Of a DNA stretch of 64,000 nucleotides, positions 41,498-50,309 are shown piece by piece (positions within the stretch are counted from its first letter, which is position 1; the number at the start of each line of letters is the position of its first letter). The notes under the pieces were generated by a model. That model had not been told where the DNA came from. It worked only from the letters and a program-made list of their open reading frames with translations, and did no database searches. The translations under genes and the position numbers were made by a program. This DNA comes from Thermococcus nautili (lineage in GTDB: Archaea > Methanobacteriota_B > Thermococci > Thermococcales > Thermococcaceae), in the NCBI RefSeq assembly GCF_000585495.1, contig NZ_CP007264.1:372001-436000 (forward strand), given 5' to 3'.

Positions 41498-43954
41498 TCA
41501 CCATCTCCTGTGGTTCGGTCCAAGGAGGACGTAGAAGTCGTTTCCGGCCCAGGCGTAGTAGTAGTTCGCGTGAAAGCTGACGTGGCAGTAGCACTCGTCC
41601 TCGCCGTAGACGTAGTCTGGCGTGAAGGGAACGCTGAAGGACTGGTCGAGCGTCAGGTTGAGGTAGTACACCCGGTTGTCGTTCTCGTCGTAGTAGTAGC
41701 CAGTCGTTACATTGTAGAGAGCTATCCTCCCGTCGAAGCCAACCGCCAGCTGGGTGTCGTAGGTGTTGAACATTATCGAGAACGTTTTGGCCCCTGGAAC
41801 CGTGACCGTCGCCGGATAAACTCTGGCCACCGGGACGTAGATGTCGTTGGAATCGTATTTCCCAGTCAGCTCAATCCAGGTGAAGCGGTTGCCGTTGTAT
41901 ATCACCGCGTCCTCGGTGTAGTGCTGGTAGGCGAACCTTCCGGGGACGTTGGTGAGCAGAGTGTAGAGCTTTCCGGCCCCGTACTTGTAGTAGCCTGCGA
42001 CGTCGTAGAGGTAGAGGCCGGTCTCGGTTCTTATCAGCAGACCTTCCCCGTACTTCATCGGGTAGACCGCCACGATGTCCTCGGGGAGCGTTATTGACTT
42101 GGGCGTGACCGCGGGCAGGCCGTCATGGCGGGCGTTGTAGAGCTGGTCGCTCGTGTAGGTAATCACGTAGAGCGTTTTACCCTTCCAGGCCGTGTAGTAA
42201 TAGTTGCCCTTCCTCGCGAGGGCGGTCACGCCGTCGGCGTCTATGTTCCAGCTCACGTAGCCGGTGGTCTCATAATAACGGATTTTGCCCTTCGGCGTGT
42301 CCTCGCTCTTCAGTTCGTTGTCGTAAATCAGGTAGAGCTTTCCGTCGGTTCCCGCGAAGAAGGGCTCGTCGGAGTCGTAGATGTTGATGGAGATGTCCTT
42401 TGGCGTCGCGGGGAGAACGTAGACGGCACTCAGGCTGTACTTGTTGATGTCCTCACCGCTGTAATACAGGTTCTTTATCTCACCGCCCCTGACCCTGACG
42501 AGGTAATTCCCGAAGGAGAAGTAGACGTCGGGAAGCCCCGCCGCCGCGTACGAGGCCCAGCCCATCCAGTCGTGGACGTTCCGGTAGTCGGGGCTCTTCA
42601 GCAGGTGAATCCTCACGCCCTTGAGGTCTCCGAAGTTAACCTCCTCGAAGGTGAACGATTCGAGAACGCCCTCAAGGTTCAGCTCCCCAGGCGCGGAGGT
42701 AGAGGTGCCCGTCTCGCCTGCCGTCTCCGTTCCCGTGCTCTCGCTCAGCTCCTTTCCAACGCTGAAGGTGTGCTCACCTTTGAGCTCTGAAACGGGAACG
42801 ACGATGTGGGCGAAGCCCCTGCTCCACGCCACTCCGATTTCAAGCGTGTTGTCGTCGGGCTGAACGAGTTTGACGTCGAGAACGAGGTCGGGGAAGGTTA
42901 TGGTCCCAACGTAGTGATACGCGCTGTCTTCCCCAAGCTCGTAGAGGTAGAGCTTGTTCCCGTACGCGAGCGCGAGGTAGAACCAGCTGAGCGATGCCGA
43001 TGACGGCCGTTTCTCGACCTTCAGGGGTTCGCTCACGTAAACCGCGTCGTCGTCCCAGTCGTAGTAGGCTGTGACCACCGAATTGGAGTCGCTTGAGTAC
43101 AGAACCACGCTTCCAACTTCGTCGTGGTCGTTCGAGACAATCTGCCAGCTGTCATCGCCGAGGCCGGAATCGTGGACGTTGAGGTCGGGGTCAACGTAGT
43201 AGAACCCGCAGGTGGTCCCCATGTAGAAGCCCGCGATGGTTCCATCTCCAAAGGCCGGGTGCATCGAGAGGATGGTGCAGTCAAAGGTGTAATCCTCACT
43301 CTCGGCGTTGCCACCCTCAAAGGTCGTGACGGTGAGGTTGTCCTCGAAGGACGTCACTATCGCGAGCTTTCCGCCTATCACCGTGGTCGCGTAGGCCAGT
43401 ACACCCTTCTTTTCGCGGTACTTGTTGAGGGAGCGCAGGTAAACGCGAACGACCCCGTTCTCCCAGCCGATGTACTTGTCATCGTCAAGTCGTATGAAGT
43501 CGAAGAGGTCGCCAACCACCCTTCCGGCCTCAGTGTAAACCCCATTGCCCCTGAGCTCGAAGTAGTAGACGTTCTTTCCGACCTGAAAGACCACGTTGTT
43601 GGCGGAAACCTCGTCCGGCGATGCCTCCCAGTTGGCGCTCGTCTTCGCGAAGTCCGCGGGCTTGTCAATGACTATGACCTCCACCTCGGCGTTCGTGCCC
43701 GACAGCGAACCCGTGTGAAGGGAATAGCCGAGCTCTTCCGTCGGCTCAAGGTTGAGGCTCTGGTATGCCCAGGGCTCCGCCTTTACGCTTTCCTCTGGCG
43801 TGGCCGTTGAACTGGTCGTGGGGCTCTCTCCCTGGTTGCCTATCGAGCTTGAGGTAGCGGATTGGCTCTCGGTGGTTGGCGTATTGGTTCCGCCCATACA
43901 GCCGGCGGATAGAACCACAAAAACGAGAAGGATTGCAATCAAAACCCTCTTCAT
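41498..43954 (-). CDS. Large lipoprotein, likely repeat beta (propeller-like) protein
   Basis: 818 residues. MKRVLIAILLVFVVLSAG followed by CMGG is a lipobox, then a Ser/Thr-rich linker. The rest is a long run of short beta strands with repeated Tyr-rich turns (NVYYFELRGNGVYTEAGRVV, GKTLYVITYTSDQLYNARHD, RFTWIELTGKYDSNDIYVPV), which looks like beta-propeller blades. A second Thr/Ser-rich linker (TGTETAGETGTSTSAPGE) near the middle suggests two propellers. The start overlaps the stop of the upstream small gene by 4 nt. No enzyme motif is recognised. Confidence 0.82.
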   Translation of the reverse strand: MKRVLIAILLVFVVLSAGCMGGTNTPTTESQSATSSSIGNQGESPTTSSTATPEESVKAEPWAYQSLNLEPTEELGYSLHTGSLSGTNAEVEVIVIDKPADFAKTSANWEASPDEVSANNVVFQVGKNVYYFELRGNGVYTEAGRVVGDLFDFIRLDDDKYIGWENGVVRVYLRSLNKYREKKGVLAYATTVIGGKLAIVTSFEDNLTVTTFEGGNAESEDYTFDCTILSMHPAFGDGTIAGFYMGTTCGFYYVDPDLNVHDSGLGDDSWQIVSNDHDEVGSVVLYSSDSNSVVTAYYDWDDDAVYVSEPLKVEKRPSSASLSWFYLALAYGNKLYLYELGEDSAYHYVGTITFPDLVLDVKLVQPDDNTLEIGVAWSRGFAHIVVPVSELKGEHTFSVGKELSESTGTETAGETGTSTSAPGELNLEGVLESFTFEEVNFGDLKGVRIHLLKSPDYRNVHDWMGWASYAAAGLPDVYFSFGNYLVRVRGGEIKNLYYSGEDINKYSLSAVYVLPATPKDISINIYDSDEPFFAGTDGKLYLIYDNELKSEDTPKGKIRYYETTGYVSWNIDADGVTALARKGNYYYTAWKGKTLYVITYTSDQLYNARHDGLPAVTPKSITLPEDIVAVYPMKYGEGLLIRTETGLYLYDVAGYYKYGAGKLYTLLTNVPGRFAYQHYTEDAVIYNGNRFTWIELTGKYDSNDIYVPVARVYPATVTVPGAKTFSIMFNTYDTQLAVGFDGRIALYNVTTGYYYDENDNRVYYLNLTLDQSFSVPFTPDYVYGEDECYCHVSFHANYYYAWAGNDFYVLLGPNHRRW

Positions 43955-44352
43955 GACACCACCCCAAGAAAACGCGGTCCGGAGGGTAATCCCACGGGAA
44001 GGTCAGAAGTGGCGGTCTCGGATTGTTGATGTCGTTTATCCCCCGCGCATTTCAGGGAAGCTGGAGGCGATGCGGAGGTATCCGGAGTCGCAAAGACATT
44101 GAGAACCGCAGGGTGCCCGGCTGGAAAGCCGGTAACCACTTCCGCCCATCCATCGTCGGGTGGAACCTGCAACGGGTCAGAGGATGGCCTTTCAATGAAC
44201 TTCAGAAGAACGGATTCGGGGTCAGGACTATCCCCGTCGTTTCTTGGAGCCACCTCACGCCCCGGTTCCCGCGAATATCCGACGTAGACCGTCCCGGCGA
44301 CGGCCCCGAGAACAATCAAAAGGGCGACCGCCACCACGACTACCTTCCTCAT
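43951..44352 (-). CDS. Small signal-anchored protein, first gene of the surface operon
   Basis: 133 codons from ATG 44352 with GGAGGG 7 nt upstream. MRKVVVVAVALLIVLGAVAG is a signal anchor, followed by a low-complexity Pro/Ser/Asp-rich tail (about 90 residues) with no recognisable fold. The stop overlaps the next gene's ATG (ATGA). The unusual composition of the tail leaves room for a frameshift or decay, but the SD, signal and overlap argue for translation. Confidence 0.55.
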   Translation of the reverse strand: MRKVVVVAVALLIVLGAVAGTVYVGYSREPGREVAPRNDGDSPDPESVLLKFIERPSSDPLQVPPDDGWAEVVTGFPAGHPAVLNVFATPDTSASPPASLKCAGDKRHQQSETATSDLPVGLPSGPRFLGVVS

Positions 44353-44409
44353 GGGAAGCCCTCCAAAGAACTAAACGGTACCAGCGCCGGTATTAAACTA
44401 ACTTGGCCG

Positions 44410-44444
44410 AGGGGATATATTATCCTTTCCTTAGGTTGCCCTAA
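44410..44444 (-). promoter_or_regulatory. Surface-operon promoter with TTAGG-N4-CCTAA box
   Basis: TATA-like GATATATTAT (plus strand 44414-44423) puts the start near 44393 on the minus strand. TTAGGTTGCCCTAA occupies 44431-44444, seven bases upstream of TATA and overlapping the expected BRE. It differs from the DtxR/IdeR core TTAGGTTAGCCTAA at two of the central bases. An iron- or manganese-dependent control of the six genes downstream is a reasonable hypothesis. Confidence 0.55.
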
Positions 44445-44447
44445 TTC

Positions 44448-45326
44448 TCAAATCAGAAAGCGCAGGGCGATGAAAAGCCCGATGACGAGGAGCGTGAGCA
44501 CGAAGGTTACGCTTATCGCTTCCTCAGCCTTTAGCCGGTATTGAGCCAGAATCGCGTTGGCCGCTATTGCCGGGGGCATGCTCGCCTCGACGAGAACCGA
44601 GTAGAAGACTTCAGGTCTGGCCCAGCGGAGGGTGAGGAAGACGAAGGCGAAGGGAATCGCAATCCTGAAGGTTCCAACCTCCAGGAGCTTTCTGACGTCG
44701 AAGGCCCTCAGCGTTATCCTCGAGCCGAAGTAGATAAGGAGGAGAGGTATACTGAGCCAGCCGATTGTTTTTATCGGCTCAATGATTCCGGCTGGGAGCT
44801 TTATCCCTGCGATAACGAGTGCCAGAGCGATTAAATTGGCCAGCGTCGGCGGGAACTTGAGGGCCTTTAGAAAGCTCTCCCTGACGCTCGCGCCCCCGCT
44901 GGAGTAGTGTGCCGCTATGAAAGTCACAATCGGTATGACTATCATCGAGTTGGTCGTCGAGTAGAGTATCGCAGGTGTTATGTCGCTGAGGAAGAGGCTC
45001 GCTATCGGGAAGCCCAGCGCGGCGGTGTTCGGGTAGATAGAGAGCACCATCAACGCGCCGGCCCAGGGGTCGTCCTTGAGCTTGAAGCGACCGTAGAGGT
45101 ATGACGTTGACAGGCTTATGCCGATGACGAGGAAGACGTAGAGGAAAACGGTCTTTATGCTGAGGAGATAGGCCAAATCCTTGCTCGAGACGTTGCCGAA
45201 GATGAACAGGGCGAGCAGAACGTCGTTGACGAGAATCCGAAGGTAGTCGAAGGGCTTCTCCGATTTAATCAGCCTTTTGAGAACGTAGCCCAGAGCGATG
45301 AGCGCGAGCATCTCGGCGATGTTCAT
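44448..45326 (-). CDS. AEC (auxin efflux carrier) family transporter
   Basis: 292 residues, about ten membrane helices, with the AEC pattern in NPxAxxFP form as YPNTAALGFPIASLFL and the C-terminal MPPAIAANAILAQYRLKAEE. Archaeal AEC proteins export organic acids or other anions; the substrate is unknown. It ends 4 nt before the TTAGG box of the next operon. It has its own start, but its promoter region (45330-45415) shows only a weak TATA. Confidence 0.88.
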   Translation of the reverse strand: MNIAEMLALIALGYVLKRLIKSEKPFDYLRILVNDVLLALFIFGNVSSKDLAYLLSIKTVFLYVFLVIGISLSTSYLYGRFKLKDDPWAGALMVLSIYPNTAALGFPIASLFLSDITPAILYSTTNSMIVIPIVTFIAAHYSSGGASVRESFLKALKFPPTLANLIALALVIAGIKLPAGIIEPIKTIGWLSIPLLLIYFGSRITLRAFDVRKLLEVGTFRIAIPFAFVFLTLRWARPEVFYSVLVEASMPPAIAANAILAQYRLKAEEAISVTFVLTLLVIGLFIALRFLI

Positions 45327-45415
45327 GGTTAGAACTAAAGCTCAGCGTTTAAAAGGGTGTCGAAGCCGTAACTTAAAATCCTCCAAGGATTGTGCTGAGC
45401 CTGTTTCGAGATTTT

Positions 45416-45868
45416 CTACAGGGACTGGAGGTATTCAGCGGGTGTGGTTATTCTGCATTTGGGAATCTCGCCGTTTAGCCTAAGGATGTCTGAGTCCCAC
45501 GTTAAAAGAGCATCAAGTCCCATTTCAATGCAGTTGGCCAGTATTATGGCGTCTCCGGGAAGGAGACCATAACTCTCAATGAGTCCCTCCGCCTCCCACA
45601 AAGTGTGTTCGCTTATAGGGGAGTAATTGAGAACCTCAAACAGCCTGAGAGCTGGCTTTAGAGCAGGTGATGATTTAACAACAAGCTCCGGCTTCTTTTT
45701 GAGTGTGAACGGCCTTTCACCGGTCTCATTTCGAATGATTAGGTACAAAACCTCGGAATAAACGATGTCGTTGTAATACGGCTCCGTGAGGGCGAGAAGC
45801 TCTGAGATATTCCACTCACCGAAAAGATGCTTCAGTATAACGTTAGAATCTATCATCACGCGGTCCAT
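45416..45868 (-). CDS. vapC: PIN-domain toxin (VapC type)
   Basis: 150 residues. The N-terminal RVMIDSNVILKHLFGE (first Asp), a middle Glu (YSEVLYLII) and C-terminal LLPGDAIILANCIEMGLDALLTWDSDILRL give the four acidic PIN residues. It overlaps the upstream small gene by 13 nt. Probable ribonuclease toxin. Complete, unlike the one at position 1. Confidence 0.9.
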   Translation of the reverse strand: MDRVMIDSNVILKHLFGEWNISELLALTEPYYNDIVYSEVLYLIIRNETGERPFTLKKKPELVVKSSPALKPALRLFEVLNYSPISEHTLWEAEGLIESYGLLPGDAIILANCIEMGLDALLTWDSDILRLNGEIPKCRITTPAEYLQSL

Positions 45869-46029
45869 GCCTCATCGGCCTCGGCGATAAGCTCGTCGGC
45901 GTTTCTCTTCGGCTTGAGGGTCCCAAAGGTCTCGTTGGCAACCTTCAGCCTCTTTAGTGCTCGTTCTATAGCGAGCTTTGCGAGCCTTTCATCTACTCCG
46001 TCAGGTATTTTCACAACTATCTCACTCAT
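45856..46029 (-). CDS. vapB: VapB-type antitoxin
   Basis: 57 residues from ATG 46029 (MSEIVVKIPDGVDERLAKLA), a short strand-helix-helix start like AbrB/RHH or MraZ-type VapB proteins, then a basic-acidic tail that would wrap the toxin. The TATA-like GTTTATTATC about 25 bp upstream and the absence of an SD imply a leaderless message. A longer frame to 46188 lies upstream of this TATA and is not used. Confidence 0.82.
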   Translation of the reverse strand: MSEIVVKIPDGVDERLAKLAIERALKRLKVANETFGTLKPKRNADELIAEADEAWTA

Positions 46030-46148
46030 ATGTGGGAGTAATCTCCAGATGATAATAAACCTTTCGCGTGGAGTCTTGCCAAACGCCTGTTCACGAAACA
46101 AAACGAGAAACGGAATGGGCAAAACCAAAAAGAAAAGAAGTGGGGGGG

Positions 46149-49100
46149 TCACTTCTTTTCCTTTTTCTCGGCCTTGTGAAGTGGCCACCAGGCCTTCTCG
46201 CCGAAGAGGCTCATCATGGCCGGGCCGAGGAAGTACACGGCGAGCGTTGCCGTTATGAGCACTCCAGCGGCCAGCGCGAATCCTATCTCCCTCGTTCCCC
46301 AGGTCGAACTGGTCATCAGCGCCCCGTAGGTCGTCGCCAGCACCGCCGCGAGACCGATGACGACGAGGTCCATGCTTCCGGCAGCGACTATGAGGGCCTC
46401 CTTCGGCGAACGGCGCTCGAACTCATCGCGGGCTTTGACGAGGTAGAAGCTGTTGTAGTCTATGCCGACTCCCATGAGCACTACGAAGACCATCAGTGGC
46501 AGGAACCACATTATCTCCTGGCCAAAGACCTTCTGGAAGAGCCACGTGGATATCGCTATGCTGAGGAGCACTCCGGTGCCGATGGTGGCCATCGTCGAGA
46601 TGACCGCTGGAATGCCCCTGAGCGTCGGTATGAGGGACAGGAACATCAGCACGAGCGCCACTGGGAAGATTCTGTGCCAGAATATGTTGTTGATGAGGTT
46701 GCTGAGGTCGAGGTCCAAAGCGGCTCCACCGCCGACCATGCCCTTGGCTATCTTTCCGCTGGATTCGTAGCCCTTCATGAGGTCCCTAATCCCCTCGACC
46801 ATCTGGTGGGCGGGCTTCGTCGTGGCCTCGTACTTGCTGACGACCTCGATGAGCACCATGTTTCCAGTGGTCGAGATGTACTTGTCCCCGCCGATGGCCT
46901 TGAGCTCCTCAAGGCTCGCGTTGACCGGCTTTCCGAAGGGCTGGGTAACGGTGTAGACGTACTTGACACCGTCAATCTTCTCGATGTCCCTGACAATCTG
47001 GTTGATGGTCGCGAGGTCCTTATCGGTAACCGGGTGGTTGAACTTGATGAGGACGTAGGTTGCGCCCATGACATCAGCACCAAGCTTGCTCTGGCTCACC
47101 TTAAGGAAGTGGTAGGTCTCGCTGTCCTTCGGGAGGAAGAGCTTGACGTCGTGGGTTCCGTTGAAGTTGGCGAAGGCGTAAACGGCCGGCGCGAGCAGGA
47201 GCAGGAATATGAGTATGACCGCCTTGGCGTGCTTGATTGACCACTTGGCGATTCTGCTCTCCTCGTGCACGTTGGTCTCCTGAACGTGCCTGATGTGCCT
47301 CGGCCACCAGAATATCGGCTTGTCGCCTATGAGTGCCGTAATGGCGGGTATGAAGGTCAGGCTCGCGAGGAGGACGACTATGACCGCTATGGGCGCAATG
47401 ATACCCATCTGCTTGAATATCGGGAACTCCCAGGCAAGTATGAAGCTCGCGAAGGCTATGATGTCCGTTGACGCGCTCGCGAGGACTGCATCCTTAGCCC
47501 TCTTCAAAGCCTCGCTCGCGGCCCTGTCGTGGTCGTAGCCTTCAGCCAGGTACTCCTTGAAGCGGTGCAGGTAGTAGGTCGAGTAGTCTATACCGAGACC
47601 TAACGCGGTCGTCACGGTAATCATCTGGGCCCAGCTTCCGACGTTGATGATGTCCCCCTTGGCGAGCAGGTAGAGAATTCCGAGGGCTGTTAGCGTTGCC
47701 GTTGCGACGCCGGTGAACGGCAGGAGCGTTGCGAGGAGGGCAACCCCGAGGATTATGAGGAGCACTATCAGCGCACCGATGAAGCTGAACTTGGTCGTCT
47801 TGTTGTTGTCCTCCTTACCGTAGTGTATCATCTCGTAGGTCTGAACCGGCGTTCCGCTGATGTAGGCCTTTGCATCTGGGAAGTACTTCTTCATCTCCTT
47901 CAGGAGGACTTCCTTCGCCTTGAGGGTGTTCTCGTACTGGAACTTGCTCTGCTCCTCGAGATTGGTCGTGTTGAGGCTCTTCGGAACCATCGTTATCAGC
48001 ATCGTCGTGTTGTCCGGGCTCTTGAGCATGCCGATGTAGCTTTCAGCGAGGCTGTAGATGGACGGATAAATCTGCTCCTCTATCGGCTTAACGTCCTCCC
48101 TGGTTATCTTTTCTGGGTCGTCCCTGAACTGGAAGGCAATATCCACGAGCTCTTTGGCGTCTATGTTGAGCTCAACTCCGAGGTTTATCTCCTTCACGAA
48201 CTTCTCGACGAGCTTCGCCGTCTTCTCCTTGACGAGGGCCTCGATATCGGAGTCGCTCATCGGATAGTTCTTCGCGACCGCGAGCATTATCTCCTTCAGC
48301 GTCTCCTTGACGTCCTCGGGGGCCGTCACGTTGGCGAGCTTCTCGTTGACGCCCTGCTCAAAGAGCTCGTAGGCTATCGTGTAGGCGTCCTTTCCGGCAT
48401 AAATGTCGTCAACGACCTTTCCAATGTCTATCGGCGCGTTCCCGGCGAGGCTCGTGATAATCTCCTTGACGGCTTCCTTCACGCCGACTCCCCTGGCGAG
48501 CTCCTCAGGGTTCTTGACGACGGCGTTGACCATAACCGTGGCTACATTCTCGTTGCGGAGCTTCTCCGCGGTCTTCTGAATTAAGATTTCCTTCGCTATC
48601 GGCGCGACGTTTCCGTTTGAGTCGTAGACCTCGCTTATGACGCTCTCCGGAAGCTCAACGCCTTTCTCCTTCACGAGCTCGGTGAGCAGTGAAACCGTTG
48701 CCTTTTTCAGCGCCTCAGGGTTCTTCGCCAGAACGCCGGTTGCGTTGGCGTCGAAGGTAACGACCGTCTTCGCTATCGGCTTGGCTAACGGCTTCTGTTC
48801 TGCTGGAAGCTTCTCGGCCAGCGCCCCTGCGAGGAGGTTCTCCTCAAGCTCCCTGGTCGGACCGTAGATGAGGAGCGTCCTCAGTACCTCGTCGGCGTTG
48901 GGCATCTGGAGGAGCGGACTGCCGGCCATAAGAGCCTTCGCGACCTCGATTGTGGCGTCCTCAACGGCCAGAGCGCTCGGGTCCCTTCCGAGGCTTATCG
49001 AGACGTTGACGATGTAGGCGAGAGTCTTCGCGGGAACCTCACCGAAGCCCGGAACGGTGTAGCTACCACCGGCCATCTCGATGACCGCCGGTAGGTTCTT

Positions 49101-50204
49101 GAGAGCGTTGCTCGCTATCTCCTCAACGGGTTCTACCGCGTTCTCGCCAAGCTGAATGAGGGCGTAATCGCTTCCAGCCTGCTCGTCAAACGCAAGAACT
49201 CCCTGGTAGAACGCAACCGAGTAAGCCTCCGCGAGGTTCTTCTGCATCGGGTCGGCTATCTGGGTCAGAACCATAGCCTTCGTGACGTTGGCCAGGAACG
49301 CGTCGGTTATGGCCGTCGCCCCGTAAGCAGTGTAGGCAGGATAGGTCGCGTTGTAGACCGCGTAGACGAATTCAACCGGAACGCCGAGCTGAGTCGCTAT
49401 CGCCTGTGCCGTCATTTCGCTGAGTCCGCTCTGGTAAGCTCCTGCCTGGACGAGGGCCCCGTAGGTTCCGAGGATGCCGAGGTAGGTCTTGGCGTAGCCG
49501 TCGCTCAGGTTGTAGAGGCCGAGGTTGAGGCTCGCTATCGTTGCGTTCAGCGTTCTCAACTGCTCGCTTGCATTGGTGAGGTTCTGGTGAAGCTCAACGT
49601 AGGCCAAATCCGTCTGGTTAAGCGCCTCCCTGAGGGCGAGGCTCTGGTTGTAGAGGGTCGTCAGGTTGGCTTCGAGCGCGAGATAAGCCCTTGCCAAATC
49701 TGGAACGGTTTCGTTGAGAACCTTTACCTGGTTGGTCAGGTTCTCAATCTGGATTAGCGTCATTCTGTAAGCCATGCTGGCGTTGAGGGCCGAGGTGTAG
49801 AGAATACCCGTGAGATTTGCGGTTGTCTTCGTGAGGTTGAGGGCTATCTCGTAGGACTTGTTGTGGAGCAGTTCAACGGCATCGTAGTAGGAGGTAAAGT
49901 TGCTCCCGTAGGGTTTCGCTTCTGCTTTAAAGCGCTCATAGGCTTCTTTAGCCTGGGGACTGTTAACGTTGATTCCCGTGATGATTATGTACGTCATGTT
50001 GTCGTTCTGGGAGAAGCCCGGAAAGTACTCGCTCATGTTGTTCTGAACCTCAACGCTCTCCACGTGCTTGGGCATGAACTGGCTCATGCTGTAGTTGGTG
50101 ACATCGCTCAGCTTCATCGCCAGCGGCGTTGCGAGCACTATGACCACTATCCACACCGCGACGATGAGCTTTGCGTGCTTCACAATCCAGTCGTTCCACG
50201 CCAT
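46149..50204 (-). CDS. Giant RND/MMPL-family exporter
   Basis: 1351 residues. After one N-terminal helix (LIVAVWIVVIVLATPLAMKL) comes an extracytoplasmic region of about 750 residues, rich in Ala/Thr/Asn helices. Two blocks of about five membrane helices follow (FIGALIVLLIILGVALLATL, GLGIDYSTYYLHRFKEYLAE; then MVFVVLMGVGIDYNSFYLVK), with the paired Asp-Tyr motif GxGIDY of the proton relay in both. A second, smaller exterior domain lies between. The family exports lipids, drugs or cell-envelope precursors. The extracytoplasmic part is very large for an archaeal MMPL. It is divergent from a PadR regulator with shared repeats. Confidence 0.92.
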   Translation of the reverse strand: MAWNDWIVKHAKLIVAVWIVVIVLATPLAMKLSDVTNYSMSQFMPKHVESVEVQNNMSEYFPGFSQNDNMTYIIITGINVNSPQAKEAYERFKAEAKPYGSNFTSYYDAVELLHNKSYEIALNLTKTTANLTGILYTSALNASMAYRMTLIQIENLTNQVKVLNETVPDLARAYLALEANLTTLYNQSLALREALNQTDLAYVELHQNLTNASEQLRTLNATIASLNLGLYNLSDGYAKTYLGILGTYGALVQAGAYQSGLSEMTAQAIATQLGVPVEFVYAVYNATYPAYTAYGATAITDAFLANVTKAMVLTQIADPMQKNLAEAYSVAFYQGVLAFDEQAGSDYALIQLGENAVEPVEEIASNALKNLPAVIEMAGGSYTVPGFGEVPAKTLAYIVNVSISLGRDPSALAVEDATIEVAKALMAGSPLLQMPNADEVLRTLLIYGPTRELEENLLAGALAEKLPAEQKPLAKPIAKTVVTFDANATGVLAKNPEALKKATVSLLTELVKEKGVELPESVISEVYDSNGNVAPIAKEILIQKTAEKLRNENVATVMVNAVVKNPEELARGVGVKEAVKEIITSLAGNAPIDIGKVVDDIYAGKDAYTIAYELFEQGVNEKLANVTAPEDVKETLKEIMLAVAKNYPMSDSDIEALVKEKTAKLVEKFVKEINLGVELNIDAKELVDIAFQFRDDPEKITREDVKPIEEQIYPSIYSLAESYIGMLKSPDNTTMLITMVPKSLNTTNLEEQSKFQYENTLKAKEVLLKEMKKYFPDAKAYISGTPVQTYEMIHYGKEDNNKTTKFSFIGALIVLLIILGVALLATLLPFTGVATATLTALGILYLLAKGDIINVGSWAQMITVTTALGLGIDYSTYYLHRFKEYLAEGYDHDRAASEALKRAKDAVLASASTDIIAFASFILAWEFPIFKQMGIIAPIAVIVVLLASLTFIPAITALIGDKPIFWWPRHIRHVQETNVHEESRIAKWSIKHAKAVILIFLLLLAPAVYAFANFNGTHDVKLFLPKDSETYHFLKVSQSKLGADVMGATYVLIKFNHPVTDKDLATINQIVRDIEKIDGVKYVYTVTQPFGKPVNASLEELKAIGGDKYISTTGNMVLIEVVSKYEATTKPAHQMVEGIRDLMKGYESSGKIAKGMVGGGAALDLDLSNLINNIFWHRIFPVALVLMFLSLIPTLRGIPAVISTMATIGTGVLLSIAISTWLFQKVFGQEIMWFLPLMVFVVLMGVGIDYNSFYLVKARDEFERRSPKEALIVAAGSMDLVVIGLAAVLATTYGALMTSSTWGTREIGFALAAGVLITATLAVYFLGPAMMSLFGEKAWWPLHKAEKKEKK

Positions 50205-50238
50205 CGTTCATCACCTATGTTGCCCTTCAACACTTCTC

Positions 50239-50309
50239 TTTTAAACATGTCTATTTCCGACATGTCGTCACAGGGAATAGTTTATAAAGGTTTTTGGTCA
50301 TCCACATGT
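50239..50309. promoter_or_regulatory. Divergent promoter with three ACATGT sites
   Basis: ACATGT occurs at 50245-50250, 50260-50265 and 50304-50309, each followed by C; the first two are 15 bp apart. On the minus strand the exporter TATA-like GTTTAAAAG (50239-50247) overlaps the first site. On the plus strand GTTTATAAA (50280-50287) directs a leaderless start at ATG 50306, which lies inside the third site. This layout would let one PadR protein repress both genes. Confidence 0.6.

Noticed and set aside
44382-44396. Near-palindrome around GGTACCAGCGCCGGTA
   Set aside because: Two mismatches and no link to the TATA position; probably chance.
46068-47240. 390-codon plus-strand ORF opposite the RND gene
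   Set aside because: Low-complexity His/Arg/Glu composition typical of an antisense frame.
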